Shown here in pieces: positions 47,304 through 58,256 of a stretch of 64,000 nt of DNA (position 1 is the stretch's first letter; each line of letters begins with the position of its first letter). A program made the translations under genes and the position numbers. The notes under the pieces are model-generated. The model saw nothing but the letters and a program-made list of their open reading frames with translations, had not been told where the DNA came from and made no database searches. The DNA is from Symmachiella macrocystis (GTDB taxonomy: Bacteria; Planctomycetota; Planctomycetia; Planctomycetales; Planctomycetaceae): contig NZ_SJPP01000001.1 of the NCBI RefSeq assembly GCF_007860075.1, positions 2,149,980-2,213,979 on the forward strand, given 5' to 3'.

Positions 47304-47640
47304 TTCCCGGCAGGCAATCAAACAGCGTTAATCTATTTACACATAACAAGTTACGTCGACTTGCACCCGTATTTTGATTTCCCGATCGGCTGTGGCCGGT
47401 AGGAGGATCCCTGGGAAACTGGTCGCAGAAGGCGCTGGGCGACGAATGTCGCTTGTCGTCGGGCGTCGGCATGCGTACACTACGGCTTGCCTGGGTGGAT
47501 GCTGCGCCCGGATATCCCGCAAATTTTTTGAAGTCGGCGGCTATTTGGTTAGCCGATCCGCTTCAATGGCGATTTAGACACCGGTCGAAACACCCATGCG
47601 GCGGTTTCCCGGTACTTGAACAACAGATGGTGGCACTACG
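47304..47640. promoter_or_regulatory. 337-base spacer upstream of rpmE
   Basis: No gene found; overlapping open frames on both strands are not protein-like. GGTAGGAGGATCC near 47399-47411 looks like a ribosome-binding site but has no gene behind it. TTGGTTAG near 47545 with TTTAGA near 47572 is a weak plus-strand promoter candidate for the rpmE-prfA-prmC unit. No ribosomal-protein leader structure could be recognised. Confidence 0.3.
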
Positions 47641-47961
47641 ATGAAAGCAGACGTTCATCCCGATTATCACGAAGTCGTCTTTTTGGACGCTTCGTGCGGC
47701 GAAAAATTCCTCACGCGGTCGACACTCAAGTCAGACAAAACGATTGAATGGGAAGACGGCAAGACCTACCCGTTGATCACCGTTCCGGTCAGTGCGGCAT
47801 CGCATCCCTTCTACACGGGCAAAGCCAAGTACGTCGACAGCGCGGGTCGCGTCGAGAAGTTCCAACAAAAATACGGTTGGGACGAACGCCGCAAAGGGTC
47901 CAAAGCAAAAGACGATGCAGCGGCGGAGAACAAGACCGAAGAAGCGGCGGCTGAAGGTTAA
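47641..47961 (+). CDS. rpmE: 50S ribosomal protein L31, type B-like
   Basis: 106 residues. L31 bridges the ribosomal subunits. The signature [19 protein letters not shown] and [19 protein letters not shown] are those of the type B family (rpmE2). It has one Cys (SCGEK) and lacks the four zinc-binding Cys of type A, so it is a zinc-independent form. The last 25 residues are a charged Lys/Ala/Glu extension not found in the short bacterial versions. It heads the prfA-prmC group, a common arrangement. Confidence 0.93.
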   Translation: MKADVHPDYHEVVFLDASCGEKFLTRSTLKSDKTIEWEDGKTYPLITVPVSAASHPFYTGKAKYVDSAGRVEKFQQKYGWDERRKGSKAKDDAAAENKTEEAAAEG

Positions 47962-48117
47962 CGCCCACGGCCATAACGGGCTCCGCGCCGTTGTGTGCGA
48001 ATTGCCCGAAAACGCCTGCGCCGTTTCCTTCAGGTCCAGAGACTTGGTGGCAACGAAGAGACTCGCCATGTGCGGTTATCTTCCGCCAGTCTCTCTTGGT
48101 CGCGATAAGTGAAAATC

Positions 48118-49203
48118 ATGTATCCCAGCTTGGAGCAAAAACTGGAACGATTCGAGGAGTTGGAAAAACTTCTCATCGATCCGGAAATCCTCTCCGATAC
48201 GGCTCAACTGCTCAAGATCCAGCGCGAACATGGCGGCTTAGCCAAAACTGCGCTGATGGTCCGCGAGTATAAGGAACTCGAAGAAAACGTTGTCGCAGTC
48301 CGCGAAATGGTCGACGAGGAAAAAGACCCCGAATCCCGGGAATACGCGGAAGCCGAACTTGAGGAACTACTCGCTCGTCAAGCGGTGATTCAGGTGGACC
48401 TGGAAGACTTGGTGACGGCCGGCGACGCCGCCACACGGGGCAGTTTGATCATGGAAATCCGTGCTGGTACCGGCGGGGACGAAGCCTCGCTGTTTGCGCG
48501 TGACCTGTTCGTGATGTACCTGCGTTTGGCTGAAAACCGCCGGTGGAAGGTTGAAGAACTTGACCGCAGTGAATCCGATGTGGGCGGCATCAAGGCCATC
48601 ACGTTTTCGGTGAAGGGCGACGGGGCCTTCATGCAGTTGCAATTCGAAAGCGGCGGTCATCGCGTGCAACGCGTTCCCGACACAGAAACGCAAGGCCGCA
48701 TTCATACCAGCGCCGCCACCGTCGCCGTTCTGCCTGAAGCCGATGAAGTTGAGCTTGAGATCAGTAACGATGAACTGCGAGTTGATACCTATTTTGCCAG
48801 CGGTCCCGGCGGGCAAAAAGTCAATAAGACCGCCAGCGCCGTACGGATCACACACTTGCCCACCAATACGGTCGTCAGTTGCCAGGATGAAAAAAGCCAA
48901 CACAAAAATCGCTCCAAAGCGATGCGCGTCTTGCGAAGCCGGTTGTTGGAAATGAAACAACAACAGGCGCAATCGGAACGGGCCGAACAACGCCGCACGC
49001 TGATCGGTTCAGGTGATCGCAGCCAGCGGATTCGGACGTACAACTTTCCGCAAAACCGCCTCTCTGATCACCGCATCAATCTGACGTTGTACAAGCTTGA
49101 CCAGATCATGCTCGGTAACCTCGACGAACTGATTGAGAATTTGATGGCCTTCGACCGCCAAGAACGTTTGCAAAGCCTCGGCAGCGAAGAGAGCGGTAAG
49201 TAG
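48118..49203 (+). CDS. prfA: peptide chain release factor 1
   Basis: 361 residues from the ATG at 48118; a GTG at 48109 is in frame and also possible. RF1 reads UAA and UAG. The GGQ hydrolysis motif is at 231-233 ([19 protein letters not shown]), the helical domain at the start and the codon-recognition region near [20 protein letters not shown]. The Gln of GGQ is the substrate of PrmC, encoded next. No internal oddity. Confidence 0.96.
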   Translation: MYPSLEQKLERFEELEKLLIDPEILSDTAQLLKIQREHGGLAKTALMVREYKELEENVVAVREMVDEEKDPESREYAEAELEELLARQAVIQVDLEDLVTAGDAATRGSLIMEIRAGTGGDEASLFARDLFVMYLRLAENRRWKVEELDRSESDVGGIKAITFSVKGDGAFMQLQFESGGHRVQRVPDTETQGRIHTSAATVAVLPEADEVELEISNDELRVDTYFASGPGGQKVNKTASAVRITHLPTNTVVSCQDEKSQHKNRSKAMRVLRSRLLEMKQQQAQSERAEQRRTLIGSGDRSQRIRTYNFPQNRLSDHRINLTLYKLDQIMLGNLDELIENLMAFDRQERLQSLGSEESGK

Positions 49204-49272
49204 TCGCCTGAATGCGACCCGCTCATTCATTTCGGCTTCGCTTCCCGGCCGTGATAATCGGATTTAAAACCT

Positions 49273-50166
49273 GTGAGTTCAGACGCACGAACGACGACCG
49301 AGACCGACCAGCCGTGGACCGTCGGTCGCGTCATCGACTGGACCACCGGACATCTGAAGAAACATGGCAGCGACACGCCGCGTCTGGACGCCGAAATCCT
49401 CTTGGCCCACGCCCGCGCCTGCCCGCGGATTCAACTCTATACGCATTACGACGATGTTCTTGACGACGAGGTTCGCGCCAGCATGCGGGCGCTCGTCACG
49501 CGCCGCGCTCAGGCGGAACCGGTCGCCTATTTGGTTGGGCACCGCGAATTCTATGGACTCGATTTGCATGTCTCGTCCGATGTGTTGATTCCGCGGCCCG
49601 ACACCGAAACATTAGTGCTGGAATTACTCACATTAGCGGCTGGCCGGCCACAACCGCAGATCCTCGAACTGGGAACCGGCTCGGGTTGTATCGCCGTCGC
49701 GACCGCGGCGAATTTGCCCGCCGCCAAGATTGTGGCCGTCGATATCAGCCCCGCCGCCTTGAACATCGCCGTCAAGAACGCAACCGCACACAACGTTGCT
49801 GAACGCATCGATTTTCTCGAAGGCGATCTCTTCGCTCCGCTGGATTCCGAGGCACAATTCGATTTTGTCATCAGCAATCCGCCCTATATTGCGGATGCCG
49901 AATTGGCCCAGCTCGATGCCGATGTCCGCGATCACGAACCCCACTTGGCGCTAGCTGGCGGAGCGGACGGACTGGATGTGATCCGCCGGATTCTTGCAGA
50001 AGTTGGCCAACATCTTAAATCGGGCGGGTTTTTGCTGTTGGAAATCGGGTCCGAACAAGGTAACGTTCTGCCTGAATTGATTGCCGCAAGCGGCGATTAT
50101 TGTGCGGCACGGATCGTCAACGATTTAGCCCATCGCCCGCGCGTCGCGGTTGCAGAGCGGCTTTGA
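49273..50166 (+). CDS. prmC: release-factor glutamine methyltransferase PrmC
   Basis: 297 residues, starting with GTG at 49273. It methylates the Gln of the GGQ motif of RF1 and RF2. Motifs: [18 protein letters not shown] and [15 protein letters not shown] in the N-terminal substrate-recognition part, [17 protein letters not shown] as SAM motif I and [14 protein letters not shown] with the catalytic NPPY at 202-205. Located 69 bases after prfA, the classical order. Confidence 0.95.
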   Translation: MSSDARTTTETDQPWTVGRVIDWTTGHLKKHGSDTPRLDAEILLAHARACPRIQLYTHYDDVLDDEVRASMRALVTRRAQAEPVAYLVGHREFYGLDLHVSSDVLIPRPDTETLVLELLTLAAGRPQPQILELGTGSGCIAVATAANLPAAKIVAVDISPAALNIAVKNATAHNVAERIDFLEGDLFAPLDSEAQFDFVISNPPYIADAELAQLDADVRDHEPHLALAGGADGLDVIRRILAEVGQHLKSGGFLLLEIGSEQGNVLPELIAASGDYCAARIVNDLAHRPRVAVAERL

Positions 50167-50212
50167 AGATACAAATACAAGTCTTGACCGTATGGGTCGA
50201 GGAGGTCCAGGG

Positions 50213-51598
50213 ATGGACATGTTTGTGATACGCGGTGGAACGCCGCTTGCGGGAACCGTCACGATCAATGGCGCTAAGAATGCAGCCTTGCCGATCATGG
50301 CGGCTGCATTGGCCTCAAGCGGGCCGTCGGTGCTCCAAGATGTCCCCGATCTGGTCGACGTTCGCACGCTGTGCAAATTGCTCAGCGAGCTGGGCATGAA
50401 CGTCAATCGCGATGCAAGTGGGGATTTGCGACTCGAAGTCGTCGACGACCGGCCCCATGCCGCCGATTATGAACTCGTCCGCACCATGCGGGCCAGTGTC
50501 TGTGTTTTGGGACCATTGCTGGCACGCCGCGGCCGCGCATGCATCTCCCTGCCCGGGGGGTGCAATATCGGTGACCGTCCCATCGACCTGCATCTCAAAG
50601 GCCTCGCCGCTTTAGGCGCTGATATTCGAGTTGAGCGGGGTTACGTTATCGCTGAAGCCGGTCGACTGCGCGGCGCACGGATCTATCTGGGTGGACCGTT
50701 TGGGAGCACCGTCACCGGCACCTGCAACATCATGGTCGCCGCCGCCTTGGCCCGCGGAAAAACAACGATCGAATCGGCCGCGTGTGAACCGGAAGTCGTC
50801 GACTTAGGGAATTATCTCAACAATATGGGCGCCCGCATCTCGGGGTTGGGTACACCGTTTTTAGAAATCGATGGCGTCGAGGAACTGACCGGTACGACTC
50901 ACCGCATCGTCCCGGACCGGATCGAAGCAGCCACGCTGATGATCGCTGCCGCCGTAACTAACGGTGACGTCGAACTGAAAAACGTACGCTCTCAACATTT
51001 AACGGCGGTGCTCGAAAAGCTTTCAGAAATTGGTGTGAAGATTGCCAACGTGGGCGAGAACCGTCTCCGCATCACAACCAGCGGAGAGCTGCGCGCTGCG
51101 GATTGCATCGCCCTGCCCTACCCCGGCATCCCGACCGATGTGCAAGCGCAACTGATGTCGCTGCTCGCCTGCACACCGGGAATCAGCGTAATCACGGACA
51201 AAGTCTTTCCCGATCGTTTCATGCATGCCGCCGAATTGGCCCGGATGGGCGCGATGATTCGCCGCGAAGGTCCGTCGGCGATCATCAATGGCGCCGGTCA
51301 ACTCAGCGGGGCCGCCGTAATGGCCTCCGATCTACGCGCCAGCGCAGCGCTCGTTATCGCCGGCTTGTCCGCCCAAGGGGATTCAGCGATCCGCCGCATC
51401 TACCATTTGGACCGTGGATACGAGCGGCTGGAACGCAAATTGCGACAACTCGGTGCCCACATCGAACGGGTCGAAGACCGCGCCGACACCTTCCCACACA
51501 GCCTGCGCCTGGACCAGCCGCAAACCGCCGCCGAACTCACCGGCCCGCATTGGTCGCATCCGATCGCCAACACGACGTCCCAAAAACGTTCAGCGTAG
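50213..51598 (+). CDS. murA: UDP-N-acetylglucosamine 1-carboxyvinyltransferase MurA
   Basis: 461 residues from the ATG at 50213, which has GAGGAGG 7 bases upstream. It is the first committed step of peptidoglycan precursor synthesis (enolpyruvyl transfer to UDP-GlcNAc). The fosfomycin-sensitive Cys is present at residue 117 ([18 protein letters not shown]). Other blocks are [17 protein letters not shown] at the N-terminus and [14 protein letters not shown]. It is relevant because planctomycetes were once thought to lack peptidoglycan. The C-terminal 30 residues are an extra polar tail. It follows prmC by 46 bases. Confidence 0.95.
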   Translation: MDMFVIRGGTPLAGTVTINGAKNAALPIMAAALASSGPSVLQDVPDLVDVRTLCKLLSELGMNVNRDASGDLRLEVVDDRPHAADYELVRTMRASVCVLGPLLARRGRACISLPGGCNIGDRPIDLHLKGLAALGADIRVERGYVIAEAGRLRGARIYLGGPFGSTVTGTCNIMVAAALARGKTTIESAACEPEVVDLGNYLNNMGARISGLGTPFLEIDGVEELTGTTHRIVPDRIEAATLMIAAAVTNGDVELKNVRSQHLTAVLEKLSEIGVKIANVGENRLRITTSGELRAADCIALPYPGIPTDVQAQLMSLLACTPGISVITDKVFPDRFMHAAELARMGAMIRREGPSAIINGAGQLSGAAVMASDLRASAALVIAGLSAQGDSAIRRIYHLDRGYERLERKLRQLGAHIERVEDRADTFPHSLRLDQPQTAAELTGPHWSHPIANTTSQKRSA

Positions 51599-51722
51599 CC
51601 GGACCGTGGGCACCGCTCTCAACCACACCGCCCGCGTTCTGGCGTTTCGTCCTCTTCAGCGTTACATTGGGGGTTCATGAGACGTTGTGCCGTAATTACT
51701 GTTTGCGAAAGGTTGATTGACT

Positions 51723-52793
51723 GTGGATGCGAATATTGTGTTGTTGCCGGGCGATGGAATTGGGCCGGAGATCATTGAGCAAGGACAACTCGTTTTAGAA
51801 GCCGTCGCCAAACGGTTTGGGCATTCGTTTCAATTCACCAGTTGCCCCATGGGCGGCAATGCCATCGACAGCCACGGCACGCCGCTGCCCGACGAGACAC
51901 TCGCCGCTTGCCGCAAAGCCGATGCGATTCTTTTGGGTGCGGTCGGCGGTCCAAAGTGGGACGACCCCAATGCCAAGACGCGTCCCGAAGCGGGACTGTT
52001 GTCGCTCCGCAAAGAACTCCAACTGTTCGCCAACCTGCGGCCGATCAAACCATACAAACAACTCATCGATGCTTCGCCGCTGAAGCGCGAGATCATTGAA
52101 GGGACCGACATTCTCTTCCTGCGCGAATTGACCGGCGGCATTTATTTCGGCGACTCGGGGGTCAAGCCGCATGCCAGTGGCGAAGAAGCCTATAGCATGA
52201 TGGTCTACAACACCGAAGAGGTGGCCCGCATCGTGCGACTCGCCGCCAAAGCGGCGCAACTGCGCAGCGGTCGCGTGACGTCGGTCGACAAAGCCAACGT
52301 GTTGGAGGTTTCGCGACTCTGGCGGCGCGTGGCGGCGCAGGTCATGGCTGACGAATTTCCGGACATCCAATACGACGTCGTGTTGGTCGATGCGATGGCC
52401 ATGCACCTCATTTCGCGACCGCGTGATTTTGATGTGGTCGTCACCGGCAATATGTTTGGCGATATTCTCACCGACGAAGGGAGCATGCTGCCCGGTTCGT
52501 TGGGCATGTTGCCGTCGGCATCGTTGGGCGAAGCGGGACCGGGGTTGTATGAACCGATTCACGGTTCCGCACCGGACATCGCCAGCCAGGGCATTGCCAA
52601 TCCACTAGCCACAATTTTGGCCGCCGCGATGGCGCTACACCATTCGCTGGGTTTGACGGAAGAAGCCGCCGCGATCGATGCAGCCGTCGAAGCAGTCCTA
52701 GACGCCGGCCACCGCACCGCAGACATCGCAGCCGGCGGCAAATGCCTATCGACCGAACAAATGGGCGCAGCGGTGCTGGCAGTGTTGGGTTGA
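51723..52793 (+). CDS. leuB: 3-isopropylmalate dehydrogenase
   Basis: 356 residues from the GTG at 51723 (a TTG at 51717 is the alternative; AAAGG ends at 51712). Leucine biosynthesis, NAD-dependent oxidative decarboxylation. Signature sequences: [43 protein letters not shown], the catalytic Lys in [36 protein letters not shown] and the NAD site [20 protein letters not shown]. It follows murA on the same strand by about 120 bases and ends before a strong terminator. Confidence 0.96.
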   Translation: MDANIVLLPGDGIGPEIIEQGQLVLEAVAKRFGHSFQFTSCPMGGNAIDSHGTPLPDETLAACRKADAILLGAVGGPKWDDPNAKTRPEAGLLSLRKELQLFANLRPIKPYKQLIDASPLKREIIEGTDILFLRELTGGIYFGDSGVKPHASGEEAYSMMVYNTEEVARIVRLAAKAAQLRSGRVTSVDKANVLEVSRLWRRVAAQVMADEFPDIQYDVVLVDAMAMHLISRPRDFDVVVTGNMFGDILTDEGSMLPGSLGMLPSASLGEAGPGLYEPIHGSAPDIASQGIANPLATILAAAMALHHSLGLTEEAAAIDAAVEAVLDAGHRTADIAAGGKCLSTEQMGAAVLAVLG

Positions 52794-52861
52794 TTGCGAC
52801 ATGCGGTTGTAGATGTTCAGATCATCGAACATCTAGTGTCGCAACAATGGGAAATCAAATG

Positions 52862-52903
52862 AAACGGATGGGCGCGACGAAACGCGCCCATCCGTTTTTT
52901 TCT
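52862..52903 (+). terminator. intrinsic terminator after leuB, partly bidirectional
   Basis: AAACGGATGGGCGCG (52862-52876) pairs perfectly with CGCGCCCATCCGTTT (52883-52897) around the loop ACGAAA. The T-run TTTTTTT (52895-52901) follows on the plus strand. The minus-strand sulfatase gene ends at 52906, so the same stem stands directly after it, with a short T tract in the other direction. Confidence 0.9.
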
Positions 52904-52905
52904 GA

Positions 52906-54678
52906 TCACTTCGAGAGCGCAGCGGCATGGTCTGCAAGTTTTTTCTTGATTGCGTCGAGATTGAAACTCGCACCTTCTTGCATCGGTGGGAATTCGATAG
53001 CTGTTTTTGCCAATTTAGCAACCTCTTCTTGCACAAAAACAAACCGCCAGAATTCATACGCCCACCAGTTGTAGGCAGCCATCGACTGACCGATCGTTGT
53101 CCGCTCGAACGGATCGAGACGTAGATTGACGATTCCCGGCCAACCGGCTGACACTTTCGGACCAAACCAACCGTCCGGCTGATTCAGAAATGTATACTTG
53201 AAGTTGCCAACACGAGCCGCTCCCAAACTACTTTCCGCAAAATACCAGAGTTCGTTGCGGGCAGATTTGGCGCCTGTGCTCAGCATGTCCGTCTGGTCAT
53301 AGCCATCCAAATGCACTTTATACTCTTTGCCATTGAGTTTTTTGCCCTGCTTGAGCTCCTCATTGATGTCTGGATTTCCTGCTGCCGCTACGAAAGTTGG
53401 CAACCAATCCATACCTGACATCACACCGTTGATGACTTGGTTTGGTTTCACTGTGCCGGGCCAGCGCAGGACCATGGGCACACGAAAGCCCCCTTCTTGG
53501 ACCATGCCCTTAGCGCCCGCAAATGGCGTTTGACCGCCGTCAGGCCACGTGAAGTTTTCCGTTCCGTTGTCGGTAGTGACACCCACAATCGTGTTGTCGG
53601 CCACTCCGATTTTTTTCAGGTGTGCCATCACGGCGCCGACGACATCATCAAACTGCGCCATGCCGGCCTCTTCAATCGTCCATTCGTTTTCAGCGGTACG
53701 CATGCCTTCGTACTTTTCGTTGAGGTGTGTCACAACGTGCATGCGTGTTGGATTCAGCCAGACGAAAAATGGCTTGCCCTCCGCGTGGGCTTTGTCGATA
53801 AAGGCAAGGGTCAGTTTGAGGATTTCGTCATCGACATCCTCCATGTTGTGTTTTATGCCTTTGATCGGGTGGGGCGGAAGTGGACCTTCGTCGACAATTT
53901 TTTGCTTGCCTACCTTGCCCCAACGCGGATCGACGGTCGTGTCGTCTTTGTCCGTCGCCCAGGTATGCAAGAGATTGCGCGGCCCGTATTTCTCCTTAAG
54001 TTCTTGCGGGTAGCCCGGGTGAAACGGGTCTTCCATGGCATCCAGGTGGTACAGGTATCCGAAAAACTCGTCGAAGCCGTGCAGTGTCGGCAGAAACTCA
54101 TTCCGGTCCCCTAAGTGGTTTTTGCCAAACTGGCCAGTGGCATATCCCATATCCTTTAGCACGGTGGCGATTGTGGGCGCGGCTGCGGGCATGCCAATCT
54201 TTGCACCTGCTTGACCGACTGTCGTCAAACCTGTGCGGATGGGAAGTTGGCCGGTGATAAAGTTCGCTCGACCCGCCGTGCAACTTGCTTCTGCATAGTA
54301 GTCTGTAAAAATCGCGCCTTCGCGCGCAAGCTGATCGATGTTCGGCGTTCGGCCAGCCATCATACCGCGATGATAGGCCCCGATGTTCCACATGCCGATG
54401 TCGTCACCCATGATCATGATGATGTTCGGCTGTTTTTTCGCCTGCCCAGCCGCAGACGTTGCCACGGCTTGTGCTGCGGGTAACACCACATTGCTGTGTG
54501 CGAACTGATTGCTTAGGTCCCCTTGAACAGCGACCGGACTTGCCGTTTCACCAACTGTGACCTCAGGCGTCGCGGCATTGGCGTTCACGTCGACCTCTGT
54601 GTTGGAATCAGCGGCGACATAGCCGAACAATACTCCCAGGGCGAGTGTGCAGTAAATTCGAAACCGTTGCGTCTTCAT
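52906..54678 (-). CDS. exported arylsulfatase-type sulfatase
   Basis: 590 residues. A signal peptide (about 1-24, IYCTLALGVLFGYVAA) precedes an Ala/Val-rich linker to about 75. The sulfatase catalytic domain has QPNIIMIMGDDIGMWNIGAY, the formylglycine site CTAGR with Cys in ASCTAGRANFITGQLPIRTG, VGVTTDNGTENFTWPDGGQT and the GGFRVPMVLRWPG block. The active-site pentapeptide is CxAxR rather than the usual CxPxR, a variant seen in a minority of bacterial sulfatases. The C-terminal region, with DPFERTTIGQSMAAYNWWAYEF, is that of an arylsulfatase-like family with a Trp-rich end. It is monocistronic. Confidence 0.9.
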   Translation of the reverse strand: MKTQRFRIYCTLALGVLFGYVAADSNTEVDVNANAATPEVTVGETASPVAVQGDLSNQFAHSNVVLPAAQAVATSAAGQAKKQPNIIMIMGDDIGMWNIGAYHRGMMAGRTPNIDQLAREGAIFTDYYAEASCTAGRANFITGQLPIRTGLTTVGQAGAKIGMPAAAPTIATVLKDMGYATGQFGKNHLGDRNEFLPTLHGFDEFFGYLYHLDAMEDPFHPGYPQELKEKYGPRNLLHTWATDKDDTTVDPRWGKVGKQKIVDEGPLPPHPIKGIKHNMEDVDDEILKLTLAFIDKAHAEGKPFFVWLNPTRMHVVTHLNEKYEGMRTAENEWTIEEAGMAQFDDVVGAVMAHLKKIGVADNTIVGVTTDNGTENFTWPDGGQTPFAGAKGMVQEGGFRVPMVLRWPGTVKPNQVINGVMSGMDWLPTFVAAAGNPDINEELKQGKKLNGKEYKVHLDGYDQTDMLSTGAKSARNELWYFAESSLGAARVGNFKYTFLNQPDGWFGPKVSAGWPGIVNLRLDPFERTTIGQSMAAYNWWAYEFWRFVFVQEEVAKLAKTAIEFPPMQEGASFNLDAIKKKLADHAAALSK

Positions 54679-55163
54679 AGCTACCCTTCGGAAATGAATG
54701 GACGTAGAGTTGAGTCATCGATGTAGTGAAAACTATTTGAACACGACTTTGGTGAAATTCATATTAAAAAATTCGTGCAAATCCCGTAAATAATGAATCA
54801 GCCAATACAATCTCCCTGCCGGTTCATATGTTTATATGACGATCCGGTCGTCGCGTTTACGGCCGCTCAGCTGCAAGCAACTGGTTATCGTTTAACGAAT
54901 TTCTGTCCGGTCATTGAGGCCAAGGCGCAAAGGCGCTTACTCCCGATTGGAAAGAAATCTCAAGCGTTGGATTCATCGATGTAGAATCGCAATGTTCTCA
55001 CCGTAACAATATGCAGGCCGTGATCGGAAATTGCCTGTGTTCTGATCAGTCCAAATAAGCCGCCACAACATGCGAATGACATACAGCGGGGAGAGCTGCT
55101 CGAACGAGACTGATAGAGAAAAAATCCAAGAACGACACATCTGACTATAGTGAGCACAATCCC
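54679..55163. other. 485-base spacer, nothing recognised
   Basis: A/T-rich at its left end (54735-54790). A frame of 63 codons at 54793-54984 has no recognisable sequence and no ribosome-binding site. The spacer presumably carries promoters of the sulfatase gene (minus) and the DUF2306 gene (plus). Confidence 0.35.
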
Positions 55164-55808
55164 ATGATGAAATCGGCTGCCCGCGTGCTCGGTTGGAGCA
55201 TAATGACTCTTCTGGCTTTGTTAGTGGCGATCACGTCGTTCCGGTACTTTTCATTGAATCCCGACACCTATTTCGAACAAAACCGCGCGGTCTACGTCGA
55301 CCACCCAATCTCGTTGCTGAGCCACATCGGAGGTGGAGTTGTAGCAATCGTGATTGGGCCGTTTCAATTCTGGAAGCGGTTTAGGAATCGTCACCTGCAG
55401 TTGCACCGATTCTTGGGTGGCGTTTACCTTGCCGCCACTGTCGGATTTGGGGCGATCGGCGGCCTATTCCTTGCTCCCCATTCTTACGGGGGGCTCTCGA
55501 CCCATTTCGGCTTTGGGATGCTGGCAGCGCTGTGGTTGCTGACCGGTACGTTGGCCTTCTGGTCAATCCTTCATGGCCGTGTGTCTCAGCATCGGGAATG
55601 GATGATTCGTAGCTACGCGCTAACCTTCGCTGCCGTGACTCTCCGGTTGTGGATTCCCGTCCTCGTCATACTTGGGTTCGAGTTTGAGGAAGTCTATCAG
55701 ACAGTGGCCTGGATCGCCTGGGTACCGAATTTGATTGCCACGGAATGCTTTCTCGGTATGACAAAGCGATCTGCATCGCATGTATCGACGTCGGCGGTCG
55801 ACAAATGA
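55164..55808 (+). CDS. DUF2306 membrane protein
   Basis: 214 residues with six or so membrane segments (about 10-28, 50-70, 88-108, 115-135, 150-172, 178-198). DUF2306 hallmarks are SLLSHIGGGVVAIVIGPFQF, LHRFLGGVYLAA and the RVSQHREWMIRSYALTFAAV segment with conserved His and Arg residues. The family is related to cytochrome b561/YhhN-like helical bundles and its function is unknown. ATG at 55164 or 55167. It is convergent with the corA-like gene. Confidence 0.85.
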   Translation: MMKSAARVLGWSIMTLLALLVAITSFRYFSLNPDTYFEQNRAVYVDHPISLLSHIGGGVVAIVIGPFQFWKRFRNRHLQLHRFLGGVYLAATVGFGAIGGLFLAPHSYGGLSTHFGFGMLAALWLLTGTLAFWSILHGRVSQHREWMIRSYALTFAAVTLRLWIPVLVILGFEFEEVYQTVAWIAWVPNLIATECFLGMTKRSASHVSTSAVDK

Positions 55809-55833
55809 GTGCCCGACAGGTTGAGTGCGACCT

Positions 55834-56764
55834 TCAATCAAACCAACCGTTGCGCTTCAGATACAGTCCCATTCCAAATAGAGTGGCCAGCATGATGCCG
55901 ATGACAATGAGATATCCGGTCGGGATGCCCATGCCGGGCAAGTCGGTGAAATTCATGCCGTAAATGCCCGAAATGAGCGTCAACGGCAGGAAGATCGCCG
56001 GCAGCAGTGTCAGCATGCGCAAGCGGTTTTCTACCTTTTGCTGAACGGTCGCGTCGTAGGTGCCCTGCAGGTCGGCGACGCGGGATTGAGCGCCTGCGAT
56101 CATTTGGCCGGCGACCTCTGCCAGTCGCAATTGTTCGCCGAAAAGTCTCGACGTCCCGGTGAATTGCAACGATTTCGACTCGACAGTTCGCAAGACGCCG
56201 GCGCAGTAGGTATGGTCGTCGTGCACCGTCGCATGGTGGCTAATCCTTCGTCGCATCTCGGCGATCTGCTGAGGATCAATCTGCTCAGGATCGCGGTCGA
56301 GCGCCATGGCAAGTTCTTCGGCCTCGGTACGCACATCCAGAGCGGCGTCCAGGTTTTTCTTACCGATGGAGGTCAACAAGTGATACAGCAAGGCCGATGC
56401 ACTTCGTTCGAACAGCTGCACCTCCTCATTTAAGTCATCGATCACGTCCTTAATGGAATGCACGAAGTCGCGATGGATACTGATCACGGTTGTCGGCAAG
56501 TACAGGACGGATACGTACGGTTTGGAGTACACGTCCCAGCCCAGATGCGTGGGCAGCTCAAGACAAAAACGCATCGCTCCGCGAAATAAACCGCGCCGTC
56601 CGTTCCGTAGCAAGGCAAGCTGCGAGAATGGAAGCGGGTAGGTTGTAAGGCGCGAACACATCTTTCAATTCGTCGATTGTGGTATCTTTGATATCGATCC
56701 AACGATGTGTCTCATCGTCGACCCATTCAGCTGACAGTTTGGTTTTTGGCAGCGACTCCACCAC
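55834..56764 (-). pseudogene. corA: CorA-family Mg2+/divalent cation channel gene with a one-base frameshift
   Basis: The N-terminal part starts at GTG 56764 and runs for 68 codons (ESLPKTKLSAEWVDDETH, then HRWIDIKDTTIDELKDVFAP). The rest, in the next frame (55834 to about 56570), continues with LELPTHLGWDVYSKPYVSVL and ends with the transporter signature GIYGMNFTDLPGMG and a second membrane helix. The two frames join near the T5 run of the coding strand (A5 at 56565-56569 on plus). Removing one T gives an uninterrupted reading of about 309 residues with DAFCLELPT at the junction, normal for CorA. It is either a recent mutation, a programmed shift, or a sequencing/assembly error. It lies 75 bases after gltA. 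Confidence 0.8.
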
Positions 56765-56838
56765 GATCGCTCGGTGAAGCGCCGAAAATCAGCTCGCCTC
56801 AGGCAAAATGGCTGTCCCATGCGTTTGATAACCGGCCG

Positions 56839-58107
56839 TTAGCGTTGGTCCATCGGCACGTAGGTGCGCTCGTTGGGTCCCGTGTAAACTTGGCGGGGCC
56901 GATTGATGCGGCTGCCGGGATCTTGCCGCAGTTCTTTCCAATGGGCAATCCAACCCGGCAAACGTCCCAGGGCGAACATGACTGTGAACATCGCTGAGGG
57001 AATTCCCATGGCGCGGTACAGGATGCCGCTGTAGAAATCGACGTTGGGATACAACTTGCGCTCAATGAAATATTCGTCACTCAGAGCGACCTCTTCCAGG
57101 CCTTTGGCAATATTCAGCAGCGGATCGTCGATACCCATCGTTTTGATCACGTTGTCGGCCGCCTTGCGAAGGAACGTCGCGCGGGGATCAAAGTTCTTAT
57201 AAACACGATGGCCAAAGCCCATCAGACGAAACTCATCGTCCTTGTCCTTGGCGAGATTGACATATTTCATATAGTCGCCGCCATCTTGCTGAATCATCTC
57301 CAACATTTCCAACACCTTTTGATTCGCTCCGCCATGTAGCGGTCCCGATAAGGCGCCGATGCCGGCGGAGATCGAGGCAAAAAAGTTGGCTTGGCTGCTG
57401 GCGACCATTCGCACCGTCGAGGTGCTGCAATTCTGTTCGTGATCCGCATGCAGAATCAACAGCATGTTCAGGGCGTTGGCCAATTCCGGCGGGACATCGT
57501 AGGTTGTCGTTGGCATGGCAAACATCATGTGCAGAAAGTTGGCGCAGTAAGACAAATCATCCCGGGGATAGATAAACGGTTGGCCGATCGATTTTTTGTA
57601 GGCGTAAGCTGCAATGGTTTTGGCTTTGGCGAGCAGACGAATGACATTCATGTCGTCGTCTTCAGCAAGTTCCGGGTAGTAGGTCGACATCGAGGCGACC
57701 ATGGCCGAGAGAATCGCCATCGGGTGGGCAGACGGCCGAAAACCCTCGAAGAACTTTTTCATGTCTTCGTGGATCATGCTGTGAAAGGTCAATTGTTGAC
57801 GGAAATTCGACAATTGCTCTAGGTTGGGAAGCTCGCCGTAAATGAGCAGGTAGCTGATTTCCGGGAAGGTGGCGGATTCGGCAAGCTGCTCGATGGGATA
57901 TCCGCGATACCGTAAAATTCCCTCTTCGCCGTTGATGAACGTGATTGCGCTTTCGCAGGAACCGGTGTTGCCGTAACCGGAATCCAGCGTGATGATATCG
58001 GCGTCGGACCTGAGACTGGTGATGTCGACTGCGCGCTCCCCCTCGGACCCCGTAATCACCGGAAGCTCGTATTCCTGACCGTCCAGAACCAACTTAGCCG
58101 TCCCCAT
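56839..58107 (-). CDS. gltA: citrate synthase
   Basis: 422 residues starting at 58107 (MGTAKLVLDGQEY), where AAGGGGAA is 5-7 bases upstream; the ATG two codons earlier is too close to that site. It makes citrate from oxaloacetate and acetyl-CoA. The N-terminal domain is that of the hexameric, NADH-sensitive type, as judged by the DSGYGNTGSCESAITFINGE segment. Catalytic residues are in HADHEQNCSTSTVRMVASS (His), GPLHGGANQKV (His) and PNVDFYSGILY (Asp). GFGHRVYKNFDPRA is the oxaloacetate-binding loop. Confidence 0.97.
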   Translation of the reverse strand: MGTAKLVLDGQEYELPVITGSEGERAVDITSLRSDADIITLDSGYGNTGSCESAITFINGEEGILRYRGYPIEQLAESATFPEISYLLIYGELPNLEQLSNFRQQLTFHSMIHEDMKKFFEGFRPSAHPMAILSAMVASMSTYYPELAEDDDMNVIRLLAKAKTIAAYAYKKSIGQPFIYPRDDLSYCANFLHMMFAMPTTTYDVPPELANALNMLLILHADHEQNCSTSTVRMVASSQANFFASISAGIGALSGPLHGGANQKVLEMLEMIQQDGGDYMKYVNLAKDKDDEFRLMGFGHRVYKNFDPRATFLRKAADNVIKTMGIDDPLLNIAKGLEEVALSDEYFIERKLYPNVDFYSGILYRAMGIPSAMFTVMFALGRLPGWIAHWKELRQDPGSRINRPRQVYTGPNERTYVPMDQR

Positions 58108-58256
58108 CGTCATTCCCCTTGCCTACTGGCCATCAAGGTCTGTTGAGTATCCCGTGAACGTGTTTCGCTCTTTTTGAATCGGCAATCATCGCTGCTGCCG
58201 GTTGCGGGAGCAGGCTGTCATCCCGGTAGGACCCGAAATTGCTGGGCAGACCCCGA

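Noticed and set aside
51795-52562. 255-codon minus-strand frame within leuB
   Set aside because: Antisense shadow; leuB motifs are complete on the plus strand.
54793-54984. 63-codon plus-strand frame in the 54679-55163 spacer
   Set aside because: No ribosome-binding site, no hydrophobic or conserved pattern.
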